Below the pieces are notes generated by a model that ran no database searches, was not told where the DNA came from, and saw nothing but the letters and a program-made list of their open reading frames with translations. A stretch of DNA of 64,000 bases from Straminergon stramineum (Eukaryota > Streptophyta > Bryopsida > Hypnales > Calliergonaceae): the NCBI GenBank assembly GCA_963920665.1, contig OY987267.1:14384001-14448000 (forward strand). Reading direction: 5' to 3'. Below, in pieces: positions 11,822-23,387 of this stretch. How positions within the stretch are numbered: the first letter of the stretch is position 1; every line of letters starts with the position of its first letter. The translations under genes and the position numbers were made by a program.

Positions 11822-12398
11822 TTAACCCCTAAAAAAAGGACTGAGGCACATTTCGGGCCGAAATTGTCAAAAACTGCCAGGTCAGCAAGAAAAAAATGAA
11901 AAAAAAATTTGTTTTTTCAAAATTTAACTGTACAAATTTGTACTAGACTTCTTTGGTAATTTGTGGAAAAAAATTTAGAAACTTTAGCCGGAGGGATTGA
12001 AAGATTATAATGTTTGAAGTTAGATGAAAAAGTTTCTTTCTAACCTTACCCGACAAGGCCTGCAAACTTTAATTCCCCTTAAAATGAGATTCTTACATTA
12101 AAACATGGTTATTTTTTTAACAATTGCATCTTGTATCATGTAAGCTACACACACACCAAATTTCAAAAGCATACGAAGAGTTTTGCACATGTTGTCTAGA
12201 GCTACTTGCAAAGTTTAGGGTAGCATAACTTTTGATTTGGGCACCTAATTGGGAAAAAAAATTAGATTTTCAAGAAGGGGGTACATAGTTACATGCCATG
12301 CCCAAACTTCATGAACATCCAACCAAAAATGACTTCGTAGGAACCTACCCAAGATTTCTTGCATATGTTGAATAGACACTTGGTCGTTTAGGGGTTAA
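11822..12398 (+). mobile_element. TTAA-flanked non-autonomous DNA transposon, copy 2 (577 bp)
   Basis: Starts TTAACCCCTAAA and ends GGTCGTTTAGGGGTTAA. The termini, and long interior blocks such as 'attgtcaaaaactgcca' and 'gaaagattataatgtttga', match the 904-bp copies in the inverted arms. It is shorter because internal sequence is missing. It codes for nothing. TTAA is at both ends with no other duplication of the flanks. Confidence 0.8.
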
Positions 12399-12558
12399 AG
12401 GTAAATGAGCCCACTACAAATACAAATGGGAGCAAGCCCATTGTGGACAAAACTGTTATGGAGGTGTACATTCAAGTTCTGAAATGTACACCACTAAGAT
12501 GATTTTGCCCACAATGAGCTTGCTCCCATTTGGTTCACTGTAGGCTCACTTACCTTAA
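12395..12558. repeat. TTAA-bounded fold-back element abutting the previous element
   Basis: Arms of about 75 bases pair almost end to end: the left arm begins TTAAAGGTAAATGAGCCCAC and the inverse of the right arm begins TTAAGGTAAGTGAGCCTAC. Both contain 'aaatgggagcaagc' and 'ggtgtacatt'. Its left TTAA is the right TTAA of the neighbouring element. The loop is only about 10 bases. Confidence 0.72.
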
Positions 12559-14898
12559 GGTAGTCTTTCTCAAACAAATATTATACTACATTACCTTTGT
12601 TTCTAAAAAGACCTATGTTTACTTTGTAAAACTATGGCTGCCTACTGAAATGGGCATCCTTAATGCGCACTCATTACGAATGCACCATTGATCCAAAATT
12701 GCCATTATCACTTTGGATACATCTCTAAAATCAATAGGTACCTATATAGAAGGAATGATTTTAGGAAATTAGCCAAAGTTTGATTTTAGCTTCATAGCTT
12801 TTGCATATGATAATCAAAAGTCGTGTTCTTTGGTGCATTGGGACTTCCTTTCACTTGCCAATAAGAAAGTCAATGAAAATGTGATTAGTTTAATAATAGA
12901 AGTTAGGCACAATAGTAAAAGTGTTGGTTTGGAGGGTGTCTACCTTAATACTCCTCCATTTTCAATCATGGAAATTACATTTGTATGTACCTAAAGTAGG
13001 GACACCTAAAATCATCACTTTTTCCATTGTAAATAGTTTCTATCATTAAATTGGTGACCTTTAGAAAATGTTCTTGTTGACAAATAATAGGATATTTCAA
13101 TGCACCAAAGAATCAAATATTGTATGTAAAAATTTTGAAGTGACAAAGTTTCCTTAGTAGATGTTCAAGAATTGTTTCTTCAAGAACAGATACATATAGT
13201 GATTTAGGAGATTTACACAATGTGAATGAGTGGTAATTTAAGGCACTCGACACTACCTTAGTATGGTTATCAAATGTAGGGATTGCATATCATTTATTTT
13301 ATGGCTTTGGGCACTAATGAAGCTATCTACATCTATATGCATGGATGAAATTTGTAAAATATGGATGTAAAAACGTTTATTCAATCAAAAGTGTTAACTT
13401 TCGTGCAAAAATAATGATACTATTTGAAGATTTAGAACAATAGAAGAAATGATTTGTACATCATATATATTCCTAGTAGGATCAAATTGTTGTATGAAGA
13501 CTATGGTTTTAAAGAATCTTAAGATAGTTAGTATTTGGGGGGACATCCTAAATAATATTGAAGATCTTCACGAGTCATAGGCTACCTCAAAAATTTGTAC
13601 AAAAAACTTAGGTGAATATAATTCATGAAGCTTGGAAGTCCCTTTTCTGTGATCAACAAACTACTTTCTCTTAGATTCTTTCTCACTTCTAGGAGACAAT
13701 ATCTCAAGAGTATTTTATGGTTCCAAATTCTTTGAATATTTTTTCTAGGTTTATGTTAATTTAGATTTATCCAAAAAATTTCCAAACTTTTGAAGGCTAA
13801 TATTAGTGTAGATAATTTTGGATTTAAAGTTATTGATTCCTTTTGGACAATTCATTTCATATTTTGATCATTGTAATATTGTGATTACTCTATTACATCT
13901 TAATGAAATTGTGTGAAGTGGTGCACACTAATATGATCACACCTTCTCCAATAGCCTACTTGTGCTTTACCAAATTGTATGACAACAAAGTAATTTCAAA
14001 CTTGTTTGTACATAAAGATTTTTTTGGATTGGAGATGGCTAAATATCCTCAAGAACTTAAAGGTTAAGAATCCAAATCCACCATTTAAATTCAATTAAAT
14101 ACTTATATATATATTTCATTAATATTACTATTGAATCTTATAAATATTGCGTTGGAAAGATTTGGCAAAACTAGATTTGTCTTTAAATAATTCTATTAGA
14201 ATTGAAGTCTAAAAAGTCATGAATACTTTTCTTCTATTAAAAAATCTAGGGTTAGTTATATTAGAATACAACGCTAATTCAAATTCTAAAAAACCTTGGT
14301 GCTTGCTTCAAATGTTAAATTCAAAAATTACCAAAGAAGCATTGCTTTTCATTCCATCAACATTTTTATTTGTTAGAATTTTTTTCAATGTTGCGATCTT
14401 CACACCTAAAATGTTCATATGGACCAAAGTGTTTATTTCCATACTCTACTAGGAGACAATGGGTTTTTTTCCATGCATGATTTTTCAGTCATTGTCTACA
14501 ACCAAAAGATGGCTAATTTTTGGGAATAAACTTTTCATTTTTTTTGGTCAAAATAGCTAGATTATTGCTTTTTGTAATATGACCACTAGCCAAGTTTTAC
14601 CTACATATCACCTACTTTTGATGTAGATATTACCAAGTATCAAAATCATGAGTATTGAAGATATAACTAACTACTTCTCCAAAATGATGAAAAAATCATT
14701 GCTAGAAATACTAACGAAATAGAAGCAATCTTGAATATTCCTATCAAAATGGCACAAATATCCATAGAAAGTGTAAGAATCATCTCTACATTACACAAGA
14801 AGACTATACTTTTTTTTTAAATTCCAAGGAAGAGTAGGTAATGTTTTTGTCCTTCGACATGATTGTCAAAGATTGCTACATGACACGGCCAATTACAA
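12559..14898. other. AT-rich DNA, no intact gene
   Basis: About 31% GC. The segment 13595-13668 is a diverged copy of 14899-14973 (both begin 'tttgtacaaaaa', then 'ttggaag(c/t)cc' and end 'actacttt'). Part of this stretch may therefore be a decayed duplicate of the DNA before the next gene. The 77-codon frame at 14219-14452 has no recognisable product. Confidence 0.4.
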
Positions 14899-16281
14899 AG
14901 TTTGTACAAAAAGCCTGAGTGAAGTACAATTGATGGATCTTGGAAGCCCATATTCCTTGCTCTGATGACTACTTTGGTGCACATCCCTGCACTTCCTCGC
15001 TCTCACGGCCACTAGGAAATTTCCACATAGACAGTACGATTTTGAATTTTTGAGTTTCTGAATATTTAGAGTTAAAAGCAGAAAAAAGCGTGCCTGCTTG
15101 GGAATTTGGGAATGGCTGCTGACGACCGACGGAAGTGTCTGAGTGATGAGTGAGGTTCGCAGCGAGTGCTCTCAAAGCAAAACGACGACGATGGCGATGG
15201 AGGCAGCTCCCTTTGTCCATTGCGGTCTGCGTCGGCGCAATCAATCATTCCATTTCGTGACTGATGAGGGCTGTGGTCGCTCCTCGTCGCCATCAACTTT
15301 AGAGCCATGGAAGAGAAACCTCTGCCACATTTTCCAGGCGACAATGCAATTTCACACGAATCGACTCTGTTCCATTGCTGGATGTTAAAGCATTTGAGGT
15401 TTTCGTCAGAGCTAGTCTAGCCTCAGGGGCTGACTCGTCGCAGGGGTTTCCAATTAAGCTTACCGCATGGCGGATAGGAACAAGCTAGAGGGAGATCAAT
15501 TCATTGTGATGAGTTCTTGATCCGTCTGAAATTTGCCAGCAATCACAGGCACATTGGAGAGCCGCTGACACGCATGTCGTCTCTCCTTTTCGGCTCAGTC
15601 TTCGTACTACGTACTCCGTCCGGCATTTGTAGACTGAAAGATTTTTATGCACGCGGCCTCAGTCTGCCAGAAGCTGTCGTCTGGCCGAGCGCCTTGGGCT
15701 GTCGTGTGGGACTCAGATCTGCCTACATTATGCGGAGTATTCAATGTGAGGTTCTATCACTTCATTGCGTTCCGTGGCATTCGCAGTGCGTGTGAGCGAG
15801 TCGTTCCAGCTAGAACAGGCTTGTGCAGCAAGGATTCATGTCGTTGTCAGTGGAGCGAGTTATCTTGGAGCCGCCTGCGGATATGTCCATGTCCATGTCT
15901 TCATACGCTTGTAATCTAATTTGAGGATTTCTTGCACCAGGTATTTGTTGCTTATGTTCCATTTGCCATAGGTGTGTGAGAACCTTCATTTTTTGAAGTG
16001 AGCGTCGTATTTGATTAAATGTACTTCCTTCGCCGAATCTTAAACAACTGCTGCATCCTCCTCAGTTTTGACTACATTTGCGCATAGGAGGCGTTGACAC
16101 AGAATTTATTGAAACGAAGGTCACTTGTTACTGCTAATTTACGCTGTCAGTTTCACTTCTACCGCACCATTAATCAAAAGGTATCTCACAAAATGACTTG
16201 ATAGTGAAATTTGTACCATCCACATTGCAAGTCGCAGCACAATATATACACAGCGTAGCACAGACTCAACTGATAAACCTT
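14899..16281 (+). other. Probable 5' region of the MIP1-type gene
   Basis: Base composition changes sharply at about 14,950 to near 50% GC, like transcribed host DNA. Several overlapping short frames on both strands (for example 15143-15388 plus and 15072-15344 minus) show no family motif. The leucine-zipper exon at 17318 opens in the middle of a codon, so at least one coding exon must lie upstream, probably here or up to 17,300. I could not fix it. Confidence 0.4.
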
Positions 16282-16793
16282 GAGTGAATCAAGAGGTAGC
16301 TCCCACGTCCCTGAACCTTGTAGCATCGTAGTCCTTGCATGTCTTGCTCTCTGCCTGTCTTCATCAAGGTTGTAGACTGCAAGTCAACTATGAGACAACG
16401 AAAGGCAAGCGACAGTTCCAGTCTTTGATTCGTCAACAAGAAGCCTAACTGAAGTAGCAGAAGTCGAGTATTCTGGATAGGTGAATCTTGATTGCCAATG
16501 ATTTCACGTTGTTTCTTGTTTTGATGATTTACTGCACTGATCATACATTTCGAGAGTGAATCAGGAGGTGTTCCGCGCGTCTTAAACCCTGTAGCTTCGT
16601 AGCCCTTGCTTTTTTCGCTCTCTACGGCCCGTCTTCATCGAAATTGTAGACTATAAATCAACGAGTAGATAACGATAGGCAAGCAGCAGTCGAGTCTTTG
16701 ATTTGTCAAAAAGAAGCAGCAGATATCGAATTCTCGGGATAGGTAAATTTTGATTGCCAATGATTTCACTCTGTTTCTAGTTTTGATGATCCA
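16282..16793 (+). repeat. Two-copy tandem duplication, period 272 bp
   Basis: Unit 1 (16282-16532) and unit 2 (16554-16793) share 'gagtgaatcaagaggt/gagtgaatcaggaggt', 'gtcttcatc(a/g)a', 'gattgccaatgatttcac' and 'gttttgatga' in the same order, at roughly 75-80% identity. It lies upstream of the readable MIP1-type exons, in what is probably an intron or 5' leader. Confidence 0.75.
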
Positions 16794-17317
16794 GTTGATG
16801 GAAGATCACCAGCTTCGGTGTGATACACGTATCCTTGTACCTCCAAGTTCGGTTCCTGAAAGTGATAAGATCGAGGTGCATCATCGAAGCCATAAGGAAA
16901 TATCTTGTAGTTAGTTTAACGACACACTTCAAAGACCAGCTCAAATTTGTGCAATCTGAACAATTAGAAGCTTTCTTATAAGCAATTGTGCAGCGCAGTA
17001 AACGTATTTCAACTTTGCTGATTAAGAAGCTTGTTTCATTTGGAGTTTCCAGGATATCTGTGAGGAGAGCTCAATGCAGGACATACCCTATGATACGTCA
17101 CATGTTCCCATTGACTATGGCGATTCCGTTAAAGTAAGCTTGAGAAATCCCTGTCCCACTCTTTCGCAATATCTCTGACATCCAATTGGAGAGCTTTAAG
17201 ATTGCGAGGTTCCTCTGATTTGATTCCACATGTGGCATGTCGTTTGCGAAGTATCTCACCAGAATATGCCTAGAGATGCGCAGGTCAAGGAAGTACGCAA
17301 TAAGGTGTCTCGTACAG

Positions 17318-19123
17318 ATGAGAGGCGGGAGCGAAGCCAACAGCGGGCTGCTCTGGAGAGGGATGTGAGTGACTTCTCTGGCCGTACATTACTTAGAACG
17401 TGCTTCTGGTGTGACTAACTACACGTTTTGAATTCTTTGACTTCCCCAGGCCTCAACGTTTTGGTCGACTGTCTCGTGTGGTATAAGCAGGTTTTGCAGC
17501 TACAGAGGCAGCTGATAACTGAGATGAACGTGCGCAATGCCCTCTCCCGAGGAATTAGCAGGCCTCTGGGCTCTCTTCCTCGAATGTATGCCGACATACC
17601 AGTCGAGGTTTGCTGATCATCCTTGCTTTTTGACGTTTGTTACCAAACTACAGAGTAGATAAAGCTCCAATTATGTGAGATTATACCCTGCGTTGAAAGA
17701 GCTTCGCACGAAGATCTGGACATCGAGCAACTTGATATGGACTTGAGGTTTGAAGAGCAGTGAAATAACAAGAATAGGCTGCGTGTAGCACAAAGGAGTT
17801 GGAAGAGTTTACCATGGAGGAAATGAAATGGAGTTAACCATCTCATTTGAACCATTCCCACCTGCTAAGTGGGAAACGCCGCTGTTGGTTAACTCTTCCA
17901 ACTCCCCTGTGTAGAGAAAAAAACAGAGCTTTAGGTTTCAATTTCACGTAAACTCCTCTTTTATTCAGCACACATTCAATATGTGAGGGAAAATGCCGAT
18001 TGTTTTGATCTCGCAGACGAGGAATTTGTTGCTCGAGATTGCGGTTCTTGAGGAAGAGATAGTTTCTCTTGAGAAGCAAGTCACTCATCTTGGTCGGGAA
18101 ATTGAGATTGAAGGTTTTCCTGCATTGGACAAGGAGACGATCTGGGAAAGTACTGCCGAAAATCCTTCTCCAAAGAAAGTCGAGATCGTAGTTTCCCCTT
18201 TGGTATCACCCAGAAATTCTGCTAGGATCAATTCAAAGGTTACTATATCTTCGAGGAAATCCATTGACCAGAAGAAAAGTCCATCAAAGCCCTCGTTTTC
18301 TGCCGGAAAGGTTTCAGAAAACAAAAGAAGCTTCATCAAAGTCTCGGTCCCAGCTCCTAGAAGCTCATTAGACAATGGCAGCTCCATAAAACCTTTGAAG
18401 TCCCCCAGGGATTCCTCAGAGCCCACGGATGTTTTCTCCTTAGTGTCTCCTCAGAAGCCTCAAATTCAAAGAAATAGCTCTTTCCCAAAGGCAACTCTGA
18501 GTAACATCAGAGAGCTCAAAAGTAGAAGGATTTCGGTTTTGCAAAAGGAACCTCTAGAGCCTAGTGGTGCTATGCACACAGTTCCCTTCATCCCAATCAA
18601 ACGTAGCCCTCCAAAAGAAGGTGAAGAGAGTACTCCGCCCGAATCACCTGCTCTTGTAATCCACGGAAAAAGTTACTCCCAAACTTCAAAGATGAAGACT
18701 GGGAACCGCGGAGATACGCCAATGATAGCAAACTCTAGAAACGGTAGAAAAGATTTGAACAATAGCAAAGTTACACCTAAGACTCGCACTGTAAAAGCAC
18801 GAGGCACCTCAAGACCGGCAGGACCAAACAGGGGCTCTTCGCCACCTTCACGTACTCTGCGCCTTACACTTGCGAGCGACACCATTTTGACCAACAGGAC
18901 AGTGCCATCTTCAATAGCTCCGACAAAACAGAGGATGACTACGAAGAAAATTGATCCAGCATCCAATGCAAGTGCACCGCAATTCGATTGTGATTTATGT
19001 CGCCAGAAGCCGGTTGATGCAGAACCAGATAACAACGCCAAGAACAACAGGGACATTCCTTCCACTAGAAGCGAGACTGCTGGAGATTGCAAACCGAATC
19101 ACCTTTCTCCTGACCATGCGGAG
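17318..19123 (+). CDS. MIP1-type leucine-zipper protein, three contiguous exons (partial)
   Basis: Three exons join in phase: 17318-17364, 17491-17607 and 18017-19123, each with AG acceptor and GT donor. Together they give a long heptad coiled coil: RRERSQQRAALERD, then VLQLQRQLITEMNVRNAL, then TRNLLLEIAVLEEEIVSLEK. This is the signature of the plant 'ternary complex factor MIP1 leucine-zipper' domain, which usually precedes a DUF547 domain. About 300 residues of Ser/Pro/Lys-rich, probably disordered sequence follow. The first exon needs one base from an upstream exon, so the true start is not shown; the ATG at 17993 lies in the intron before exon 3 and is not the start. After the donor at 19123 the remaining exons are uncertain, and no DUF547 motif was found up to 21,300. 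The exon crosses the left boundary of the inverted repeat at 18977. Its biochemical role is unknown; related proteins are presumed to form coiled-coil dimers. Confidence 0.68.
17795..17905. repeat. Intronic stem-loop
   Basis: ggagttggaagagtttacca (17795-17814) is the inverse of tggttaactcttccaactcc (17886-17905) with one mismatch in 20. It lies in the intron between 17607 and 18017. It may be a tiny fold-back element or an RNA hairpin in the pre-mRNA. Confidence 0.7.
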
Positions 19124-21818
19124 GTAGGTCTCTTGCTCCTTTCATACACTTAGCACTTCCCAAGTGATTAATTTTTAGAAACATGGGCGCGGGGTGGGTT
19201 TCAATGTCGGGATTTCCAGGCGTTATTTGTTATATATTCCCATTTATGACACGAAGGTAGCGGAACTGCTCCAAGTTCCATGAACATCACAGATTCTGAA
19301 CTTGCTGGCTTCAACTACTCCTATTCTCGTCATGCTAGGTAGTCACCCTTTAATTGTGTCTGTCCTTAATAGTTTTCATGGGCAGATAAGTCAACGAAAA
19401 TGTTCAGAATAACCTTCACAATTGCCTGTGCTTGGTTCAAGCAACCAAGCAAACGACTTAGTCTTGTCTTCAGAGTCTAAAGTAAGTGGTCAAGTTTCTA
19501 ACTCTATCTGAGGGAATCTGCGAGAGCAGCCTCCTCTGGCAGAAGGCTCCGGTTCTTCATCACAAGCTTCGATTTCAACAAAGCTTTCGAGTGCCAGTCC
19601 TGGTAATAGAGGAGGCGTACACGTCAACTTCCAGCCAGATGACCGTTATACTGGAAGTTTCATGATGATGAGGAGTGCGAGCACGAAATATATGCGAAAC
19701 TGCTATTCTGGTGAAGTTGCGAATGCACTCCGGGATCCAATCATCTACTTGAATAAGGAAAATATGAGCAGTGGTACAGGTTTCCATCAAGGGCTGATGT
19801 GAGTTCCCCGCGCACCCACATTTCTTGTAGCGTTGAATTTTGATCGAGTACTTCCAGGTACAATAAAAAAATGTCGGAGTAAACTCTGTTCATAAATGAT
19901 TGTGTGCATTGTTGCAGGAGCTAGAAATGTGGAATTGCAGTCACGATGCAGGCAGCTTCATCAAGCACTTTTCAGTGAATTTTTCCAATTTCCCCGGGGC
20001 CAATTTCCTCGGCATGTCCCTTATAACATGCAGAGCCTGCTCAAAGGGAGAGGAAATTTTCGAACGCTGCCTATCTTCAGGCTGTTAGTATTCCTCGGGG
20101 ACTTCAACTGAAGCAAATGTCAAGCACTAACTTAGCTGCGAATCAAATGTTGAATCAAAAAGAGTCTCGGCATTGCCATTGAACATTGTTGACTTGAATA
20201 GAGATGAGCCATGAATTTTTCGTTGGAAATAACATGCCGCAAAAGTCTGGAAATGTGGTCTACAGAGGTAGTGATATGGTTGGCTTCACTTCGTACCGAA
20301 GTTTCAAGTTTTAAGCGGTCGTGAGCATCTGTCTTAGTTGACTGACACGAACACTAGCATTAGTTAGAGAGAGAGAGAGAGTGCTTGCCAGAGAATATCT
20401 CTTGTTGTTTCCACTTCATTCACAGAATCAAGGCACGAAGACAATGGTAGTATGGCACAAGATCAGTGCTGCAGAGATGCAAACAATTGCTCTAGAGCTG
20501 ACCTTGAGAAAGTATTGCAATCATTCACTCACTACTTGATGGATCTCATGTTACTTTCCGCACTCACCAGGCTACGCCAGGATGGATTTTGGCTCCAGTT
20601 TTCACACTCCTTCGGACGCTTTCCAATGTGAGTCTCCTTGGTGAAGACTCACAACCAGATTCCTTACAAGCCCTATCCCAGTTTGAATTCGAGTTCCCCA
20701 GTAGAGCCTGAGCAAATGATTGCCATGCGTACTGAGAGCTATATACAGTTAGTATAATTATGGGGACTTTGAACACTGTAACTATCCTCATTAGTGCTTT
20801 TACCTCTGAAATTTCGGACATTCAGTTACCATCAAGGTAATAGAGATCTTTCTCCTCATTCCACTAAACAATTCGAAATTTACAATGACTTGTCGTATGT
20901 GATTGTCATGTCGTAGTCGTGAACGCCGCTTCAATTATCCCGGCCGGCGATCGAGCACCTCATGGAAGCTCTGAAAATGTACCTCCGCCCACAGAGACCA
21001 ACTAGTGTCTCCCGACTGACTGTGATTTCATTTTCACATTGACCACAAGGTAGCTAAGTATTCAAAAATTACATCTTCCGTCAATCCATATCGTCACTCA
21101 CAGGCCATCAATACATGACAAGAACACACTTGAACCATTATTATTTTCTGACTCGAGCCATTGATAGTTACGAACAATAAAAGGGGCCAGTTTATTCACA
21201 CAAAACGAACTGAACTTGGGTGGTCATCGATCTGGCCGAGATGACTCACGTCAGTCATACATGCAGGTACGCCAGTGCAGGCTCAATAGTCCAGCTCCGA
21301 TAAATAATCCTTGCCAACTCTATGCCAACTCTCAGCGAGCCAGGACTATCCTCTCGATCAATGAACTCCCATAAGCCTACGTCCTGACGTACAGCTTTTT
21401 AAAACAAAACGCTAGCTGACTCCAAGAATCCCAATCGCACCAGAAGGCCTCGGCAACCTCCATCCTGACCACCCCAAGTCGGTCGATCCGTGGACAGAGG
21501 TCGTCCATGCCATGGCAGTTGGATGAAATCAGCGGATTCGCACACAGTGCAGAATGAAGAACACCACACAGACACTGAAAGACGACGAAATTAAGAACAC
21601 ACACTCACTGAACGCACATTTAACATACTTATCAAACCTCGCCACTCCCGCCCCACGTACGTACGCACGCACGCGCTGTAGGAAGCGGCGATCCTCGCTG
21701 CTGCTGATTCGTGCATTTTCCATCCCCCAGCCAGAAAGAAGCCCCATACATAGTGATGGCCGGAGCTCCGGGCGCTGAAGGGAGTATTCGATCAGCAGCC
21801 AGCGGTAGAATTGCTCGC
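19124..21818. other. 3' part of the MIP1-type gene and intergenic DNA (left arm)
   Basis: A likely coding block lies at about 19515-19789 on the plus strand, with an open frame rich in Ser, Gly and Asn that ends near a GT (LREQPPLAEGSG then SSASPGNRGG). It may be a later exon of the MIP1-type gene, but the phase with the exon ending at 19123 could not be closed. A GA microsatellite lies near 20366. An open stretch near 20430-20570 reads DLEKVLQSFTHYLMDLM and may be another exon. From about 20,900 to 21,800 only intergenic DNA and the 3' flank of the BURP gene are seen. Confidence 0.4.
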
Positions 21819-23209
21819 TCACTCCATCTCGGCGTCGGCGTCGGCGTCGGCGTCGTCAGTGGTGGGTACGAAGACGAGGTCAGAATCGACGAGCCAGTGG
21901 CAGGCTTCATCGCCGCGGGGAATGTGGAGCGCGTTGAAGGCCGGGTGGGTGCTGAGCCACAGCGAAGTGTCGATGTGGCACACGCCCACGGCCTGGATGT
22001 CGGCGTTGGAGGCGCTGGGCTGGAGCGTGGCGGTGATCACTTTGGTGCCCGTCACGCGGTGGCAATAGTAAAGGGACGACGGGAAGTTCACGACGTGGCA
22101 CACCACGATCTTCTGGCCCTCGGCCACGGAGCCTTTGCGGAAGCCCGTGATGGTGACGGGCGCCTTGGAGTTGGCGGCGCCGGGGGCGAGCGCCGGCGTG
22201 TTGCTGGTGGACAGCACCTTCACCTTGGGGCCCAGTTCGGAGGAGACGAACTTGGCCACGGCGTCGCTGGAGGCGGCGCAGGTCATCTTCTCTCCGGGCA
22301 GCGCGCCGTAGCCGCACAAGTACGCGGCGGTGGCGGTGGCCGTGGCCAGGTCGCTGTTGGGAGCCACGCCGAAGTGCCGGACGAGCGCCAGGGCGTTGGA
22401 GGAGGTGAGCGCGGGCAACTGGATGGCGGAGGACGCCGTCAGGAAGGCCCGCTTGGGGGCGTCATCGCGGAGGTTTGCGTCTAGCGTCATCGTGCCGCCC
22501 ACCACCAGCGCCGACTCCAGGAAGAAATCTCTCTGGAAATCATTGATGGTGCTGATGGAGGGGTTGCGCTGGATCTTGGAGGACGCGGTTTGGAGGGTGC
22601 TCTCGGCGCACACCAGACCGTTGGAGCTGCAAATGGCAGCTACTTTAGCAGCGTCCGTTCGGTCACCGGTGAAGACGGGCTTCGCCCCGGTCACCTGCCA
22701 GTGCATGAGAATGAACATCGCGATCAGTCAGATGGAACACACGGACCGACCAATTGGTTGACTTCGGCTCCTCAAGAGATCGATAGGAGCTTTCTATCAA
22801 CAGCACCTCCACTGGTAGTTAATGACCACAAGCCATCCTTGTGCAGGCCAGAGAGAACAAATTGAATTATCTAGCAAAATATTTCATACGACTGGATCGA
22901 GAACATCTAGTTTAGTTTCCTATGCAATTCATCAATCGAGAACATGCATGAAATGCTACCTTCCGAGTCCTCAAGAGCATGCAAAGTGCAGCTAGCTAGC
23001 CATCAGTAAACGGGCATGCATGCATACATATATCCTAGCAAGCTCGAAGTCAATCACCGTAACAAAAATAAAAGAATCCAAATGATTGGTATTAATGGTA
23101 CCGATCCATCCAGGGAGTGCAAATGTGATCGGTTACTTACGGTCGTGACCGAGGCCATGATGAAGAGGGTCGCCAAGACGACCATCAAGTTCGGACATTG
23201 CTCAGTCAT
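21819..23209 (-). CDS. BURP-domain secreted protein, left-arm copy
   Basis: Two exons on the minus strand: exon 1 at 23141-23209 (23 codons) and exon 2 at 21819-22694, joined in phase 0 with a GTAAGT donor. The product is 314 residues: a signal peptide (core LMVVLATLFIMASV, cleavage probably after the VTGA region), a short linker, then the BURP domain with FF at about 80-81 and four CH pairs near 222, 234, 262 and 288. Their spacing is CH-X10-CH-X26-CH-X24-CH, as the family requires. The C-terminus is an acidic Asp-Ala repeat encoded by a GAC-GCC microsatellite. There is no long variable region between signal and BURP, so it is a minimal family member. BURP proteins are plant-specific cell-wall or apoplast proteins; the exact role here is unknown. 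Codons are strongly G/C-ending, unlike the surroundings. The right-arm copy is identical. Confidence 0.93.
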
Positions 23210-23380
23210 GTTGGGGACGATCGAAGGGCCTGAACGGGCAGCGGTAAGCAAGGAATGATCGAAAGCAAGCAGAGAGACTGTGGCGCACACCGATGAAGCA
23301 AGTGCACTGGAGAGACGAGTACTGAAGTGGATACGCAAGTTAATGAAGGCAGTGTGACTGGGAATGCAGGAAGGCCTTGA

Positions 23381-23387
23381 ATTTATA
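23381..23387 (-). promoter_or_regulatory. TATA box of the left BURP gene
   Basis: TATAAAT on the minus strand lies about 170 bases before the start codon, a normal distance for a plant leader of roughly 140 bases. The stretch between them has no upstream in-frame stop conflict for the chosen ATG. The identical site is present in the right arm. Confidence 0.55.

Noticed and set aside
17993..18016. ATG 17993 as the start of the MIP1-type protein
   Set aside because: The conserved coiled coil begins in upstream exons that join in phase at 18017; the ATG is intronic.
18085..19092. Minus-strand frames opposite the MIP1-type exon
   Set aside because: The plus strand has the leucine-zipper motif, correct splice phases and a 369-codon open exon; the minus frames match nothing.
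21632..22761. Plus-strand frames (257 and 143 codons) and other minus-strand frames overlapping the left BURP gene
   Set aside because: Shadows of a GC-rich coding exon on the opposite strand; only the minus-strand frame has the FF and CH motifs. The same holds for the mirror frames at 34065-35194.
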